37,503 bases of DNA from UBA1359 sp035411265 (GTDB taxonomy: Bacteria > Patescibacteriota > Patescibacteriia > Patescibacteriales > Patescibacteriaceae): contig DAONSQ010000004.1 of assembly GCA_035411265.1 (NCBI GenBank), positions 1 to 37,503 of the forward strand. Reading direction: 5' to 3'. Position numbers and translations under genes: made by a program. Below the pieces are notes generated by a model. The model did not search any database and had not been told where the DNA came from. It was given only the letters and a program-made list of their open reading frames with translations. Positions 1-8,135 of the stretch are shown one piece after another; position 1 is the stretch's first letter, and the number at the start of each line of letters is the position of its first letter.

Positions 1-609
1 TCTTTAGCTATTTTAACTATAATCATTTATCTTTCTGATGGTTTTAATCAAAAATCAAATCTTGCCATTCTTAGCGTTCTAATTTCACTAACCATAACCA
101 TGATTTTGTCGATTATTTTTACTGATCTAGTTAATTTAACTGGCATGGTTCAAGAAGAAGCTACTTTTTTACTGGGACTAGGACAGCATGTTATTAATTT
201 TAAGGGCTTGCTCTTGGCTGGCATGCTTATTGGTGCCGTTGGCGTACTCGATGATGTCATTGTCGGCCAAATTGAAACCGTTAAACAAATCAAAGAAGCC
301 AACCCTAATTTAAGCAAAAAACAAGTCTTCCTAATGGCTTATGAGGTTGGCAATACTCATTTAGGGGCCATTGTTAATACCCTCTTTTTAACCTACACTG
401 GTGCCTCCCTACCTTTAATGCTGCTTTTTATCATCAAACAGGAACCTTTTATTTCTTTTAGTCAAATAATCAATAGTGAAATAATTGCCACTGAGCTAGT
501 GCGAACTTTTGTCGGCAGTATCGGCATTGCCCTATCGATGCCCATCGCCACTTTCCTCGGGGCCTATTTATTAAAAAATAAAAAATATGACAAAAATAAA
601 TTGGCCTAA
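1..609 (+). CDS. YibE/F-like membrane protein, 3' part (5' end outside window)
   Basis: The reading frame is open from base 1, so the gene is cut by the window edge; the first internal ATG (100) is not a likely true start. The visible ~202 residues form about five hydrophobic segments. They carry a glycine-rich helix with a GVLDDV motif and, later, a GNTHLGAIVNTLFL...GASLPLMLLF stretch, both typical of the YibE/F-like family of polytopic membrane proteins, whose biochemical role is not settled. The C-terminus is a short lysine-rich cytoplasmic tail. The last 23 bases overlap the following TspO gene, which suggests translational coupling. The family call rests on motif memory; the function is left open. 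Confidence 0.75.
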   Translation, partial: SLAILTIIIYLSDGFNQKSNLAILSVLISLTITMILSIIFTDLVNLTGMVQEEATFLLGLGQHVINFKGLLLAGMLIGAVGVLDDVIVGQIETVKQIKEANPNLSKKQVFLMAYEVGNTHLGAIVNTLFLTYTGASLPLMLLFIIKQEPFISFSQIINSEIIATELVRTFVGSIGIALSMPIATFLGAYLLKNKKYDKNKLA

Positions 610-1069
610 ACTCTTTGGCTCCCTAGTTTTAACCTATAGCGCTAGCTGGCTAGGATCTTATTTCACTCGACCACAAATAGCTACCTGGTACAGTGGTCTT
701 AAAAAAACAGCCATAACTCCACCAAGCTGGGTTTTTGCTCCGGTTTGGACCATTCTTTTTTTAATGATGGCTTTGGCTTTTTACTTGATTTGGAATGAAG
801 ATAATAAACGCGGTTCTAGAAAAAAAGCTCGTTTGATATTTTACATCCAACTAGCTTTCAATATTCTCTGGACTTTGGTCTTTTTTAACTTGCATCGAGT
901 TGGCTTAGCTATCATCTGTATCGTTATTCTAATTGTTGCGATAATTTATTGCCTAACCAATTTTTACAAGCTTAATAAAACTGCTGGTTGGCTAATACTG
1001 CCGTATTTAATCTGGACTTGCTACGCCGCTCTAGTTAATATTTCAATTTTCTTCGCTAATTTAAAATAA
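587..1069 (+). CDS. tspO: TspO/MBR family protein (tryptophan-rich sensory protein)
   Basis: A 160-residue protein with five predicted transmembrane helices and many tryptophans, the usual size and layout of bacterial TspO. Family hallmarks seen are the region from W34 with L-K-K-(T/P)-x-x-TPPSWVFAPVWT and the later W-T-L-V-F-F-N-L-H and Y-L-I-W-T-C-Y-A segments. TspO proteins bind porphyrins and related ligands and have been linked to tetrapyrrole and stress responses. No tetrapyrrole gene lies nearby, so the role here is unknown. The start overlaps the end of the YibE/F gene by 23 bp. The stop overlaps the convergent rseP stop by 9 bp, leaving no room for a separate terminator. Confidence 0.9.
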   Translation: MTKINWPKLFGSLVLTYSASWLGSYFTRPQIATWYSGLKKTAITPPSWVFAPVWTILFLMMALAFYLIWNEDNKRGSRKKARLIFYIQLAFNILWTLVFFNLHRVGLAIICIVILIVAIIYCLTNFYKLNKTAGWLILPYLIWTCYAALVNISIFFANLK

Positions 1070-2182
1070 GCGAATTATATCTTTAAGTGTAATAAAAGCC
1101 ACGAAAGCCATCAATAAAATAAAGCCAATGCTATGAATAATCGCCTCAATATTAGCTTTAACTGGACGACCAGCAATCTTTTCACAAACTATAAACAATA
1201 ATCGTCCACCATCTAAGGCTGGTAGTGGCAAAATATTAATAAAAGCCAGATTAAGTGATAATAGAGCAACGAATTGTAGTAAATATAACCAACCCAAGCG
1301 GCTAACTTGACCAGTTAATACTGCAATGCCGACTGGACCAGCCACTTGATCGGACATATTTTGACCGCTAAACAAACCGGCTAATAATTGCCAGAAACCA
1401 ACTGCAATATCCTTTAAACCAAATACTGCCAACTTAAAACCCTCCCAAATAGCTCGCGGCCAAAAATAAGAAACCATTCCGCTTTCAGCTAAGGCAACAC
1501 CAATACCATATTGACCGGGTTGATTTTCCAAAATTTGCGGCGTAACTTTTAGTTCTAAGACTTGGCCATCGCGCTTAATTTGATAACTAATTTCCTTAGC
1601 TCCATTTTGATTATTAATCTGACGTAGCTTATTAACGCTATCCACTGTCTGATTATTAACCTTAGTAATCGCATCACCAGCTTTTAAACCAGCTTTCTCG
1701 GCTGGCAAATTTTTAACAACTTCAATGGCAATAACTTGCTGATCGGTTACTGTTGCTCCTTTGGGTAAATTATCAGTTGCTTGTGGCCAACCAATTGACA
1801 AACCAATTCCAAAAATAACAGCTGCCAGTAAAAAATTCATCGTCACGCCAGCAATTAAAATAAAGAATCTTTGGCTAGCTGTTTTATTGATAAAATTTTT
1901 ATTATCACCGGCTTGGCTTTGGCCATCCTCACCACGCAAACGGACGAAACCCCCTAGAGGTATCCAGTTTAAAGAAAAAATAGTATGACTAATTTTACCA
2001 AAACTAGTTCTAAAGATTTTCCATCTTTTTCGACTATTGCGAAACGCACCAATTGCTCGCGGTGGAAAGCCTAAGCCGAATTCTTCCACCTCAACCCCAG
2101 TAATTTTGGCAGCTAAAAAATGACCCAATTCATGAACTAAAACTAAAACACTTAATACTGCTAAAAAAATTAAAGTTGTCAT
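1061..2182 (-). CDS. rseP: RseP-type site-2 protease (M50 zinc metalloprotease with PDZ domain)
   Basis: 373 residues. The first transmembrane helix carries the zinc-binding HELGH motif (H17, E18, H21). A single PDZ domain lies at about residues 145-215 (LPAEKAGLKAGDAITKVN). The C-terminal membrane region carries the third conserved motif, NILPLPALDGGRLLF, which supplies the aspartate zinc ligand. E. coli RseP has two PDZ domains; one is common in shorter homologues. The family performs intramembrane proteolysis, for example of anti-sigma factors or leftover signal peptides; the substrate here is not visible. It starts one base after the frr stop and is surely co-transcribed with it. The frr-rseP pairing resembles the common pyrH-frr-...-rseP neighbourhood. 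Confidence 0.95.
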   Translation of the reverse strand: MTTLIFLAVLSVLVLVHELGHFLAAKITGVEVEEFGLGFPPRAIGAFRNSRKRWKIFRTSFGKISHTIFSLNWIPLGGFVRLRGEDGQSQAGDNKNFINKTASQRFFILIAGVTMNFLLAAVIFGIGLSIGWPQATDNLPKGATVTDQQVIAIEVVKNLPAEKAGLKAGDAITKVNNQTVDSVNKLRQINNQNGAKEISYQIKRDGQVLELKVTPQILENQPGQYGIGVALAESGMVSYFWPRAIWEGFKLAVFGLKDIAVGFWQLLAGLFSGQNMSDQVAGPVGIAVLTGQVSRLGWLYLLQFVALLSLNLAFINILPLPALDGGRLLFIVCEKIAGRPVKANIEAIIHSIGFILLMAFVAFITLKDIIRLF

Positions 2183-2183
2183 A

Positions 2184-2738
2184 CTAGATAGTCATAATAT
2201 CAGTTTCTTTCTTATCACGAAGAGTCTTTAATTCCTCATTTTTCTTAGCCAAATAATCATCCAATTCTTTAACAAAACGAAACTTGTCATCTTCACTCAA
2301 CTCTTTAGCGGCGAAAGCTGCCTCGATTTTATTTTTAACTTCTTCACGAGCTTGTCTTAAAACAATTCTAGCTTCCTCCATTTTTTCATTTAACCGCTTA
2401 ACCAAGTCGCGGCGATTTTCTTCGTTCAGAGCTGGAATTGTCAATCTAATCTTATCACCTTCATTAACAATACCCATACCTAAGTCAGCAGCAATTAATC
2501 CTTTTTCAATATCTTTTAGAACTGACTTATCCCATGGTGCAATAACCATACAGCGCGGTTCTGGTACGCTAATATTGCCGAGAGCGCTAACTGATGAATA
2601 ACTGCCATAAGCAGCAATCGAAACATTATCCAAAAGTCCTGGATGAGCCCGACCAGTCCTTAGACTAGTAATATCTTTAGTAAAAAAATCAATTGCCTTT
2701 TGAAAATCACCTTCTTGATTACTGATAAACTGATTCAT
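2184..2738 (-). CDS. frr: Ribosome recycling factor
   Basis: 184 residues, the standard length for RRF, which splits post-termination ribosomes together with EF-G. Diagnostic stretches are the SLRTGRAHPGLLD segment near residue 25, the central beta-rich domain with ISVPEPRCMVIAPWD, and the helical return with IRLTIPALNEENRRDL followed by a long charged helix ending in TLRDKKETDI. It is followed by rseP with a one-base gap. It is preceded by 30 AT-rich bases after the surface-protein gene, so it probably sits in the long minus-strand operon. Its usual neighbours rpsB, tsf and pyrH are not beside it: rpsB-tsf lies 34 kb away in this window and pyrH is absent. Confidence 0.97.
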   Translation of the reverse strand: MNQFISNQEGDFQKAIDFFTKDITSLRTGRAHPGLLDNVSIAAYGSYSSVSALGNISVPEPRCMVIAPWDKSVLKDIEKGLIAADLGMGIVNEGDKIRLTIPALNEENRRDLVKRLNEKMEEARIVLRQAREEVKNKIEAAFAAKELSEDDKFRFVKELDDYLAKKNEELKTLRDKKETDIMTI

Positions 2739-2768
2739 AAAAATATTTTTTTAATTTTATTTTAATAA

Positions 2769-4679
2769 TTATCTAACTATTCCATCAGTCTCTACAATTT
2801 CATCATCTTCCAACTGACTAGTCTTGGCTTTACTAGAAACCTCTAATAAGCTACCCGTGGCATTATCAGTTGCCTTAACTGTTGAGCCTGACATTAAAAT
2901 TATAATCCTTTCTTTTTGGTCAGCTCTCGGTGTAACACCAATACTAAACTCACCAACCAAATCATCAACTTCAGCTGACATTTTATCTAACTTCCAAATT
3001 ACCTGATGCTTATCCTGATCATAACTAATTTCTCCTTCGGCTGTATAATTCTTGCCACCCCAAGTTACATAATCAGGCAAATCAGCCACAACTGTCAAAT
3101 CTCTTAAATCATGTTTAGTATTACTGAGATGCCAATAGACTTTAAAATTAGTCATTTCTCCAACAACTAAAGGTAACGGACCAGAGCCAACGGCAATATT
3201 GTCTTCATTAAAATACATAATACTCTCTTGAAAACCCAGATTACTATTTAACTGATGATTAACAGTATTGCTTTTTTGATCTTCCTTAAGTTCACTATCG
3301 ACATCATCCTCTGTGGTATAATAAACAAAGCTACTAATTTCACCAACATCATTTTTATCGCCATTTTCCCAATCCTTTAGTTTAATAGAGAAGTTAATCG
3401 AACCACTTGCCCCTGGTTTAAGTAAAGCCAGTCCTGGTAATTCTTTTTTAGTCCAATAAATCTTTTGTCCGTCAATTTGACCTTTATCCTGATCTTTTAA
3501 ACTCGACCAATCCAACCAGGCACCATTCAAGCTAGCCACTATCTTTAAATTACTCAGGTTGGTTTCACCTTGATTAACATAATCAATTCGATAATTGAGC
3601 ACTTGTCCAGCCGAAACACCGCCGCCCGAATTATTGTCATTAACCTTAAGTAGTAAATTAAACCTACTGTTAACTACTTTAAATTCAAAGTCACGACTAT
3701 CGACTAAATAAAGCTTATCTCCAATCTTCGTTTCAATTTTGAGTAATAAATTTTTATCACCACTACTGTCTTGATCAGGAATAATGATCATTTTTAAACC
3801 ATTAACTTCGCTCTGTGGTTGATTTAATAGCCAAACACCAGCTGCTGTCGGTTCGATAATTTTATTATCCGCACCCAATAATTTTACCTCACCCCAATCA
3901 GGTTGATTAATTGTCAATAATAAATTATCAATCTGATTACTTTCTTTAGCTTGATAACTAACTGCAATTTCATTATTTCGCCCCAGAGATAAAGTATCCG
4001 GCGCCGATAAACCAATCAACAAGCTGGAATCACTTAAAATAATATTATTTTCCTGACTGACTTTAAAAGCGCTGCTTAAATTATTAGGTCTAAAATTAGC
4101 AACAATCTGGGCTTGGTTATTTTCACCAATTTTATTAATCAATTTACCAGTAACCACAATCACTCCGCTAGCTTGCGGCGCTAATTCACCAATTTGCCAG
4201 TAATTATTATTCTGCGTCGCCATTGGCTCGGCTTTTGAAAAAATAAAAGCTTCCGGCCAATCAATTTTAACCTCAACATCAGACATGGCTACTGAGCCAG
4301 TATTTTTATAATTTATCTTATAAGTAAACTCCTGCCCCGCAACAATATCTTTATCTGTCTCAATATTGACTGTAAATAAATCATTCTTGGCTCGGTAACT
4401 GGTATAATAGTTGTAACCAAACCAACCTAAGATCAAAACAACTAAACTATAGATTGCTATAGCGATCAACTTGAACCACCACCTTCGACGACGAATAGAA
4501 AACTTACTAACATCAACTGCTTCACCTCGTTCATCTTGATATATCTCCATTAAACTCTGATCAACTTCCTGATCACTAACTTCTTCATGACTATTAAGCT
4601 TACTTCCTGGAGCTGATTGGCCTTCACTCATCATTTGTTCTAAATAATCAATATTAGCTTTTTTACTTTTCGCTTTCAT
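2769..4679 (-). CDS. Large surface protein with repeated Ig/DUF11-like domains
   Basis: 636 residues. A hydrophilic N-terminus (1-66) is followed by one transmembrane helix (about 68-90), then a long extracytoplasmic region of four beta-rich modules at roughly 100-195, 210-320, 335-430 and 490-590. Modules 1 and 3 contain the pattern '(A/S)GQ-x-(F/L)-x-Y-(K/R)-I-x-Y-x-N-x-G' followed by a 'L-S-(N/D)-(L/V)' segment, resembling DUF11/CARDB-like repeats of bacterial surface proteins. There is no catalytic motif. The topology implies a cell-surface stalk or scaffold anchored by the N-terminal helix. It begins 6 bp after the DUF4012 gene, so the two are co-expressed and may act together. Function is unknown; the domain assignment is from pattern only. 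Confidence 0.7.
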   Translation of the reverse strand: MKAKSKKANIDYLEQMMSEGQSAPGSKLNSHEEVSDQEVDQSLMEIYQDERGEAVDVSKFSIRRRRWWFKLIAIAIYSLVVLILGWFGYNYYTSYRAKNDLFTVNIETDKDIVAGQEFTYKINYKNTGSVAMSDVEVKIDWPEAFIFSKAEPMATQNNNYWQIGELAPQASGVIVVTGKLINKIGENNQAQIVANFRPNNLSSAFKVSQENNIILSDSSLLIGLSAPDTLSLGRNNEIAVSYQAKESNQIDNLLLTINQPDWGEVKLLGADNKIIEPTAAGVWLLNQPQSEVNGLKMIIIPDQDSSGDKNLLLKIETKIGDKLYLVDSRDFEFKVVNSRFNLLLKVNDNNSGGGVSAGQVLNYRIDYVNQGETNLSNLKIVASLNGAWLDWSSLKDQDKGQIDGQKIYWTKKELPGLALLKPGASGSINFSIKLKDWENGDKNDVGEISSFVYYTTEDDVDSELKEDQKSNTVNHQLNSNLGFQESIMYFNEDNIAVGSGPLPLVVGEMTNFKVYWHLSNTKHDLRDLTVVADLPDYVTWGGKNYTAEGEISYDQDKHQVIWKLDKMSAEVDDLVGEFSIGVTPRADQKERIIILMSGSTVKATDNATGSLLEVSSKAKTSQLEDDEIVETDGIVR

Positions 4680-4685
4680 AATTAT

Positions 4686-6938
4686 TTATTTATCAATTTG
4701 AAATAATAATCCAGCCGCCTGTCGATTGGCTACTTTATTAATTAACCATTCATTATTATTAATATTTTCTGGCGACGACCAAATTAACCGCCAATCACTT
4801 GGCCAAAGCCAGCTAACCTTCCAGGCATTAGCTTTTTGACCAGCCTGATTTTCTAATAATAACTGATAACGGCTAAATTTATTTAAGCCTAGCATAGCTC
4901 TAATTTTATTAAGCCAATTACCTTGTTTTTCTTCCAAAAGATTAAATGGCAACTGATAGCGAAAATGTATTTTAGCGGTCTGGCCTGGATCAATCATTGA
5001 CCAATTGGCAAAAACAGTTCGACCAAGCTCATCGTAAACCAAAGTTCCACTCGCCTTATCTTGCCTAGCTAAGCCTTCGCCATTTTTAACTAAAGACAAA
5101 TCTTCAGCTAAAGGATCGTTAGCCTTAAAAAATTTCTGATCAGGTACGCTAAAGCCATCAGCTGCAATCAACTGACTACCTTCAGGCACATAAAGTCTAA
5201 GCCAATCAACATTGCGAACACCATAAAGCCCCTCCCTTTTTTCACCAGTATGCTCGCGAATAATTGTCACATCATTAATCACTCGGCCATCAGATTGAAT
5301 TTCTATTTTTTGTTCAATAGTTTGTCTAATTTTTAAATCAGTCTTACCACCAGCAATATTAGTATTAACTACCTGCAAATAGTCTTGGCCTTTTTCCAAA
5401 TTAACTAACTTACCTGACCAACCCAAAGACTCCCATCTTTCTTGGATTTCCTTATTATTAAAATAACATAAAATGTGACGACTAGTTATCTGTTCTGAAA
5501 CTACTTTTAATAAGGTTGCAATATTTTTTTGTTCACCTAAAGCTGTTGGTAATTTTTCTAAAATTTTCATTGCCAAATCACCAATAATTTTTTTAGGCTG
5601 CTGCTCGCCGCTAACCTTACTTTCAACATGATCTTGAACAGTAGCGCGAAAATTATTAGCATCGACAATCAAACCGTGCTCAGCCGACAAATCAATTGGT
5701 CCAGTGATAGTTAGCAAACTTTCTAACAAATCAGGAGTAATCGCCAAAACACCATCAACAGTTGGTCCACTGCTCTCAGCCAAAAACCAAGCCAACTGCT
5801 TGGCTGAAGTCGGCCAATCCGGCCACCAATTAGAGTCCCAGAATTTCCAATTACTATCAACTAATTTTAAAGCAGCTGGCGGATTAATAAAACGCTTTAG
5901 GCCACCCTCAGTATCATAGCTACCCCCCTTGGGTATTTCTAAGTTTTTAATTTTACCTTGACTTAAATCAAGTAAAGCATAGCTTCCAACAAAACCGCCG
6001 CTAGCTCGGGCTTCGGCATTATTTTGAAAAACCAATAAATAGCGCTTATCCATCTTTTCACCCAAAATATCCAGACTAGCCTTAGACCAATAAACTGTTT
6101 GCTCTAATGTTTTCTCTAGCAAGCTTAATTTATTCTGCCAATTACTGAGCTGCTGTCGATAGCCCTGCGGTAAAGTTACCGGATCTATTTTTTCAATCAC
6201 TAAGCTTAATTTTCGACTGTCATCATAAGCTCTCTGACTATCTTGATTAACCGTCCTGATTGTTGTAATAAGATCTTGCTGCGCCAGTCCATGATTTAGA
6301 TTGTCGGCTAAAATTGTTAAGTCATTACCTAGCTTACCAGATAAATCACCAGCCTGAGCAATAAGCGGCGCACTAGCCGCTAAGCGAGTCTGACTAGTCG
6401 GTACCACTAAAGCTAACTGCCACAACCAAGATTGGACATCACCTAAATCTTCACGGGCCTGGCTAAAATTAGCCGAAGCCTGATCAAATTTTTCACTAGC
6501 TGACAAAAAATCACGATTAGCTAATAACTGACCAGCTGATTTGAGATCATTTAAACCACTGCTAGAAGCACTGACCACCTTAACTCGCATACTCTGCAAG
6601 TCTTGAAAATAAGCAATCAGCTTAAACGGCAGAATTAATAACAAAAAAATACCGATCAAAGTCGCCACTGGCTTTAAAGTCTTGGGTTTAATTAATTTAA
6701 ACCTCACTTTTGATACTGACTTTGCCTTAACTGGCCGAACAGTTTTTTTAACTACTGGAGTTGATTTAGATTTATTTAGCTTAATCTTAGCTACTTTAAC
6801 TGGCTTGATCTTAACTGGCTTAACTTTAATCGGCTTTTCTTTAACCGTTTCAATTTGCTGTCTTAAATCTAAAACAAAATCAGATTGGCTTGGTTCATCT
6901 TGACTATAAATTATATTATTCTGAGCTGGCCGTTTCAT
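4686..6938 (-). CDS. DUF4012 domain-containing membrane-anchored protein
   Basis: 750 residues. The cytoplasmic N-terminus contains a lysine/proline/valine-rich tract (about 35-90) with near-repeats KPIKVK, KPVKIK, KPVKVA. A single transmembrane helix follows at about 91-111, then a helical, probably coiled-coil region (130-290), then the DUF4012 core from about 298, recognised by KRYLLVFQNNAEARASGGF and a following GS-Y-x-L segment. The C-terminal part is beta-rich (about 560-750). DUF4012 proteins are frequent in Gram-positive bacteria and CPR near glycosyltransferases. Their role is undefined but an extracellular, envelope-polymer-related job is plausible. It lies 12 bp after a GT4 gene and 6 bp before the Ig-like surface protein. 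Confidence 0.85.
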   Translation of the reverse strand: MKRPAQNNIIYSQDEPSQSDFVLDLRQQIETVKEKPIKVKPVKIKPVKVAKIKLNKSKSTPVVKKTVRPVKAKSVSKVRFKLIKPKTLKPVATLIGIFLLLILPFKLIAYFQDLQSMRVKVVSASSSGLNDLKSAGQLLANRDFLSASEKFDQASANFSQAREDLGDVQSWLWQLALVVPTSQTRLAASAPLIAQAGDLSGKLGNDLTILADNLNHGLAQQDLITTIRTVNQDSQRAYDDSRKLSLVIEKIDPVTLPQGYRQQLSNWQNKLSLLEKTLEQTVYWSKASLDILGEKMDKRYLLVFQNNAEARASGGFVGSYALLDLSQGKIKNLEIPKGGSYDTEGGLKRFINPPAALKLVDSNWKFWDSNWWPDWPTSAKQLAWFLAESSGPTVDGVLAITPDLLESLLTITGPIDLSAEHGLIVDANNFRATVQDHVESKVSGEQQPKKIIGDLAMKILEKLPTALGEQKNIATLLKVVSEQITSRHILCYFNNKEIQERWESLGWSGKLVNLEKGQDYLQVVNTNIAGGKTDLKIRQTIEQKIEIQSDGRVINDVTIIREHTGEKREGLYGVRNVDWLRLYVPEGSQLIAADGFSVPDQKFFKANDPLAEDLSLVKNGEGLARQDKASGTLVYDELGRTVFANWSMIDPGQTAKIHFRYQLPFNLLEEKQGNWLNKIRAMLGLNKFSRYQLLLENQAGQKANAWKVSWLWPSDWRLIWSSPENINNNEWLINKVANRQAAGLLFQIDK

Positions 6939-6950
6939 GATTTTATCGAA

Positions 6951-8135
6951 TTATTGATTATTTAATACTTTTAGATAAACAGCTTTAGTTTTTTCAGCAC
7001 AATCTTGCCAACTATATTTCTTTATTTGCTGAAAACCGGCCGTTATTAATTTCTGACGCTGTTCTTTATTATTAACAATTAAATCTAGCTGCTGTAAAAA
7101 TGAGTTTATTTGATTATCCTGAAAATAAACTGCTGCTTCACCTAGAACTTCCGGTAAACAAGAGCTGTTACTCGCCAAAACCGGACAACCATGGCTCATC
7201 GCCTCTAACGGTGGCAGACCAAAACCTTCATAACGTGAAGGAAAAACATATAAGCTAGCCTGTTGGTAAAGCTGTGCCAACTCATTATCAGGAACGAAAC
7301 CAGTTAATCTTACTGGCGCTTCTTGGAGCCAATATTTTTTAACTAAGCTGGCTAGCCTTTCATAAAAAAAACTACTACCACCCACCAAAACCAACTGATA
7401 GTCCTGGTTTTTTTGCCACCATTGATAGAAGCTTGTCACTAGCCATTCTAGATTTTTATGGGGATAGGCATTGCCAACATATAAAAGATACTTTGCTGTT
7501 ATATTATAGCGCAAAAGCAGAGTCTTGTCAGCTTGTCTTTCAGCCTTATTTTGATTGATAGTTAAATTAGTAAAACCATTATAAATCATGGTTATTTTTT
7601 CTGACGGAACTTTAAATTGAGTCATGATATCATCTTTGGTAAATTGAGAAATAGCAATAATTTTTTTAGCTTGACGCACTGCTCGCTTAATTACCAAACG
7701 ATAGGCTAAATTTTTTAGCCAATAAACTGCTGCCGGTAAAGTACTAGCTCGGCGGCTAGGAAATTTGGTTAAAATTAGATCATGAATAGTCACAATTAGC
7801 GGACAAGAACAAATGATTGGTGCATTAAAATGAGGCACATGTAGTAAATCTAGCTTATATTTTTTAATCAATTTTGGCCAAGCTAACTGTTCAGCCATAG
7901 TATACCAGCGTTCAGGCATTACTACTTTCAAGACATTAGACTGATCGATTTGACAATCGCCTATGCTTTGCGGACTTAAAAATAAAACATACTCATTATC
8001 TAAGTCTTGGCCAACTATTAAGTCAGTTATTTCTTGGATATAACGCCCTAACCCGGCTCCAGTCGGGCCATAAAGACGAGCATCAATGCCGATGATTTTT
8101 TTATTGATTTTATTTTTTGTTTCCCCGCTCATCAA
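6951..8135 (-). CDS. Glycosyltransferase family 4 (GT-B fold)
   Basis: 394 residues. The N-terminal Rossmann-like domain begins with IGIDARLYGPTGAGLGRY, the glycine-rich acceptor-side loop typical of mannosyl/rhamnosyl GT4 enzymes. The C-terminal nucleotide-sugar domain contains LLYVGNAYPHKNL, then YEGFGLPPLEAM with the intact E-x7-E motif, then HGCPVLASNSSCLPEV. A retaining sugar transfer onto a lipid-linked or surface glycan is inferred; donor and acceptor cannot be read. The 5' end overlaps the preceding GT39-like gene by 26 bp. A second ATG one codon downstream (8132) is an equally possible start. It is followed by the DUF4012 gene after 12 bp. Confidence 0.9.
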   Translation of the reverse strand: MMSGETKNKINKKIIGIDARLYGPTGAGLGRYIQEITDLIVGQDLDNEYVLFLSPQSIGDCQIDQSNVLKVVMPERWYTMAEQLAWPKLIKKYKLDLLHVPHFNAPIICSCPLIVTIHDLILTKFPSRRASTLPAAVYWLKNLAYRLVIKRAVRQAKKIIAISQFTKDDIMTQFKVPSEKITMIYNGFTNLTINQNKAERQADKTLLLRYNITAKYLLYVGNAYPHKNLEWLVTSFYQWWQKNQDYQLVLVGGSSFFYERLASLVKKYWLQEAPVRLTGFVPDNELAQLYQQASLYVFPSRYEGFGLPPLEAMSHGCPVLASNSSCLPEVLGEAAVYFQDNQINSFLQQLDLIVNNKEQRQKLITAGFQQIKKYSWQDCAEKTKAVYLKVLNNQ

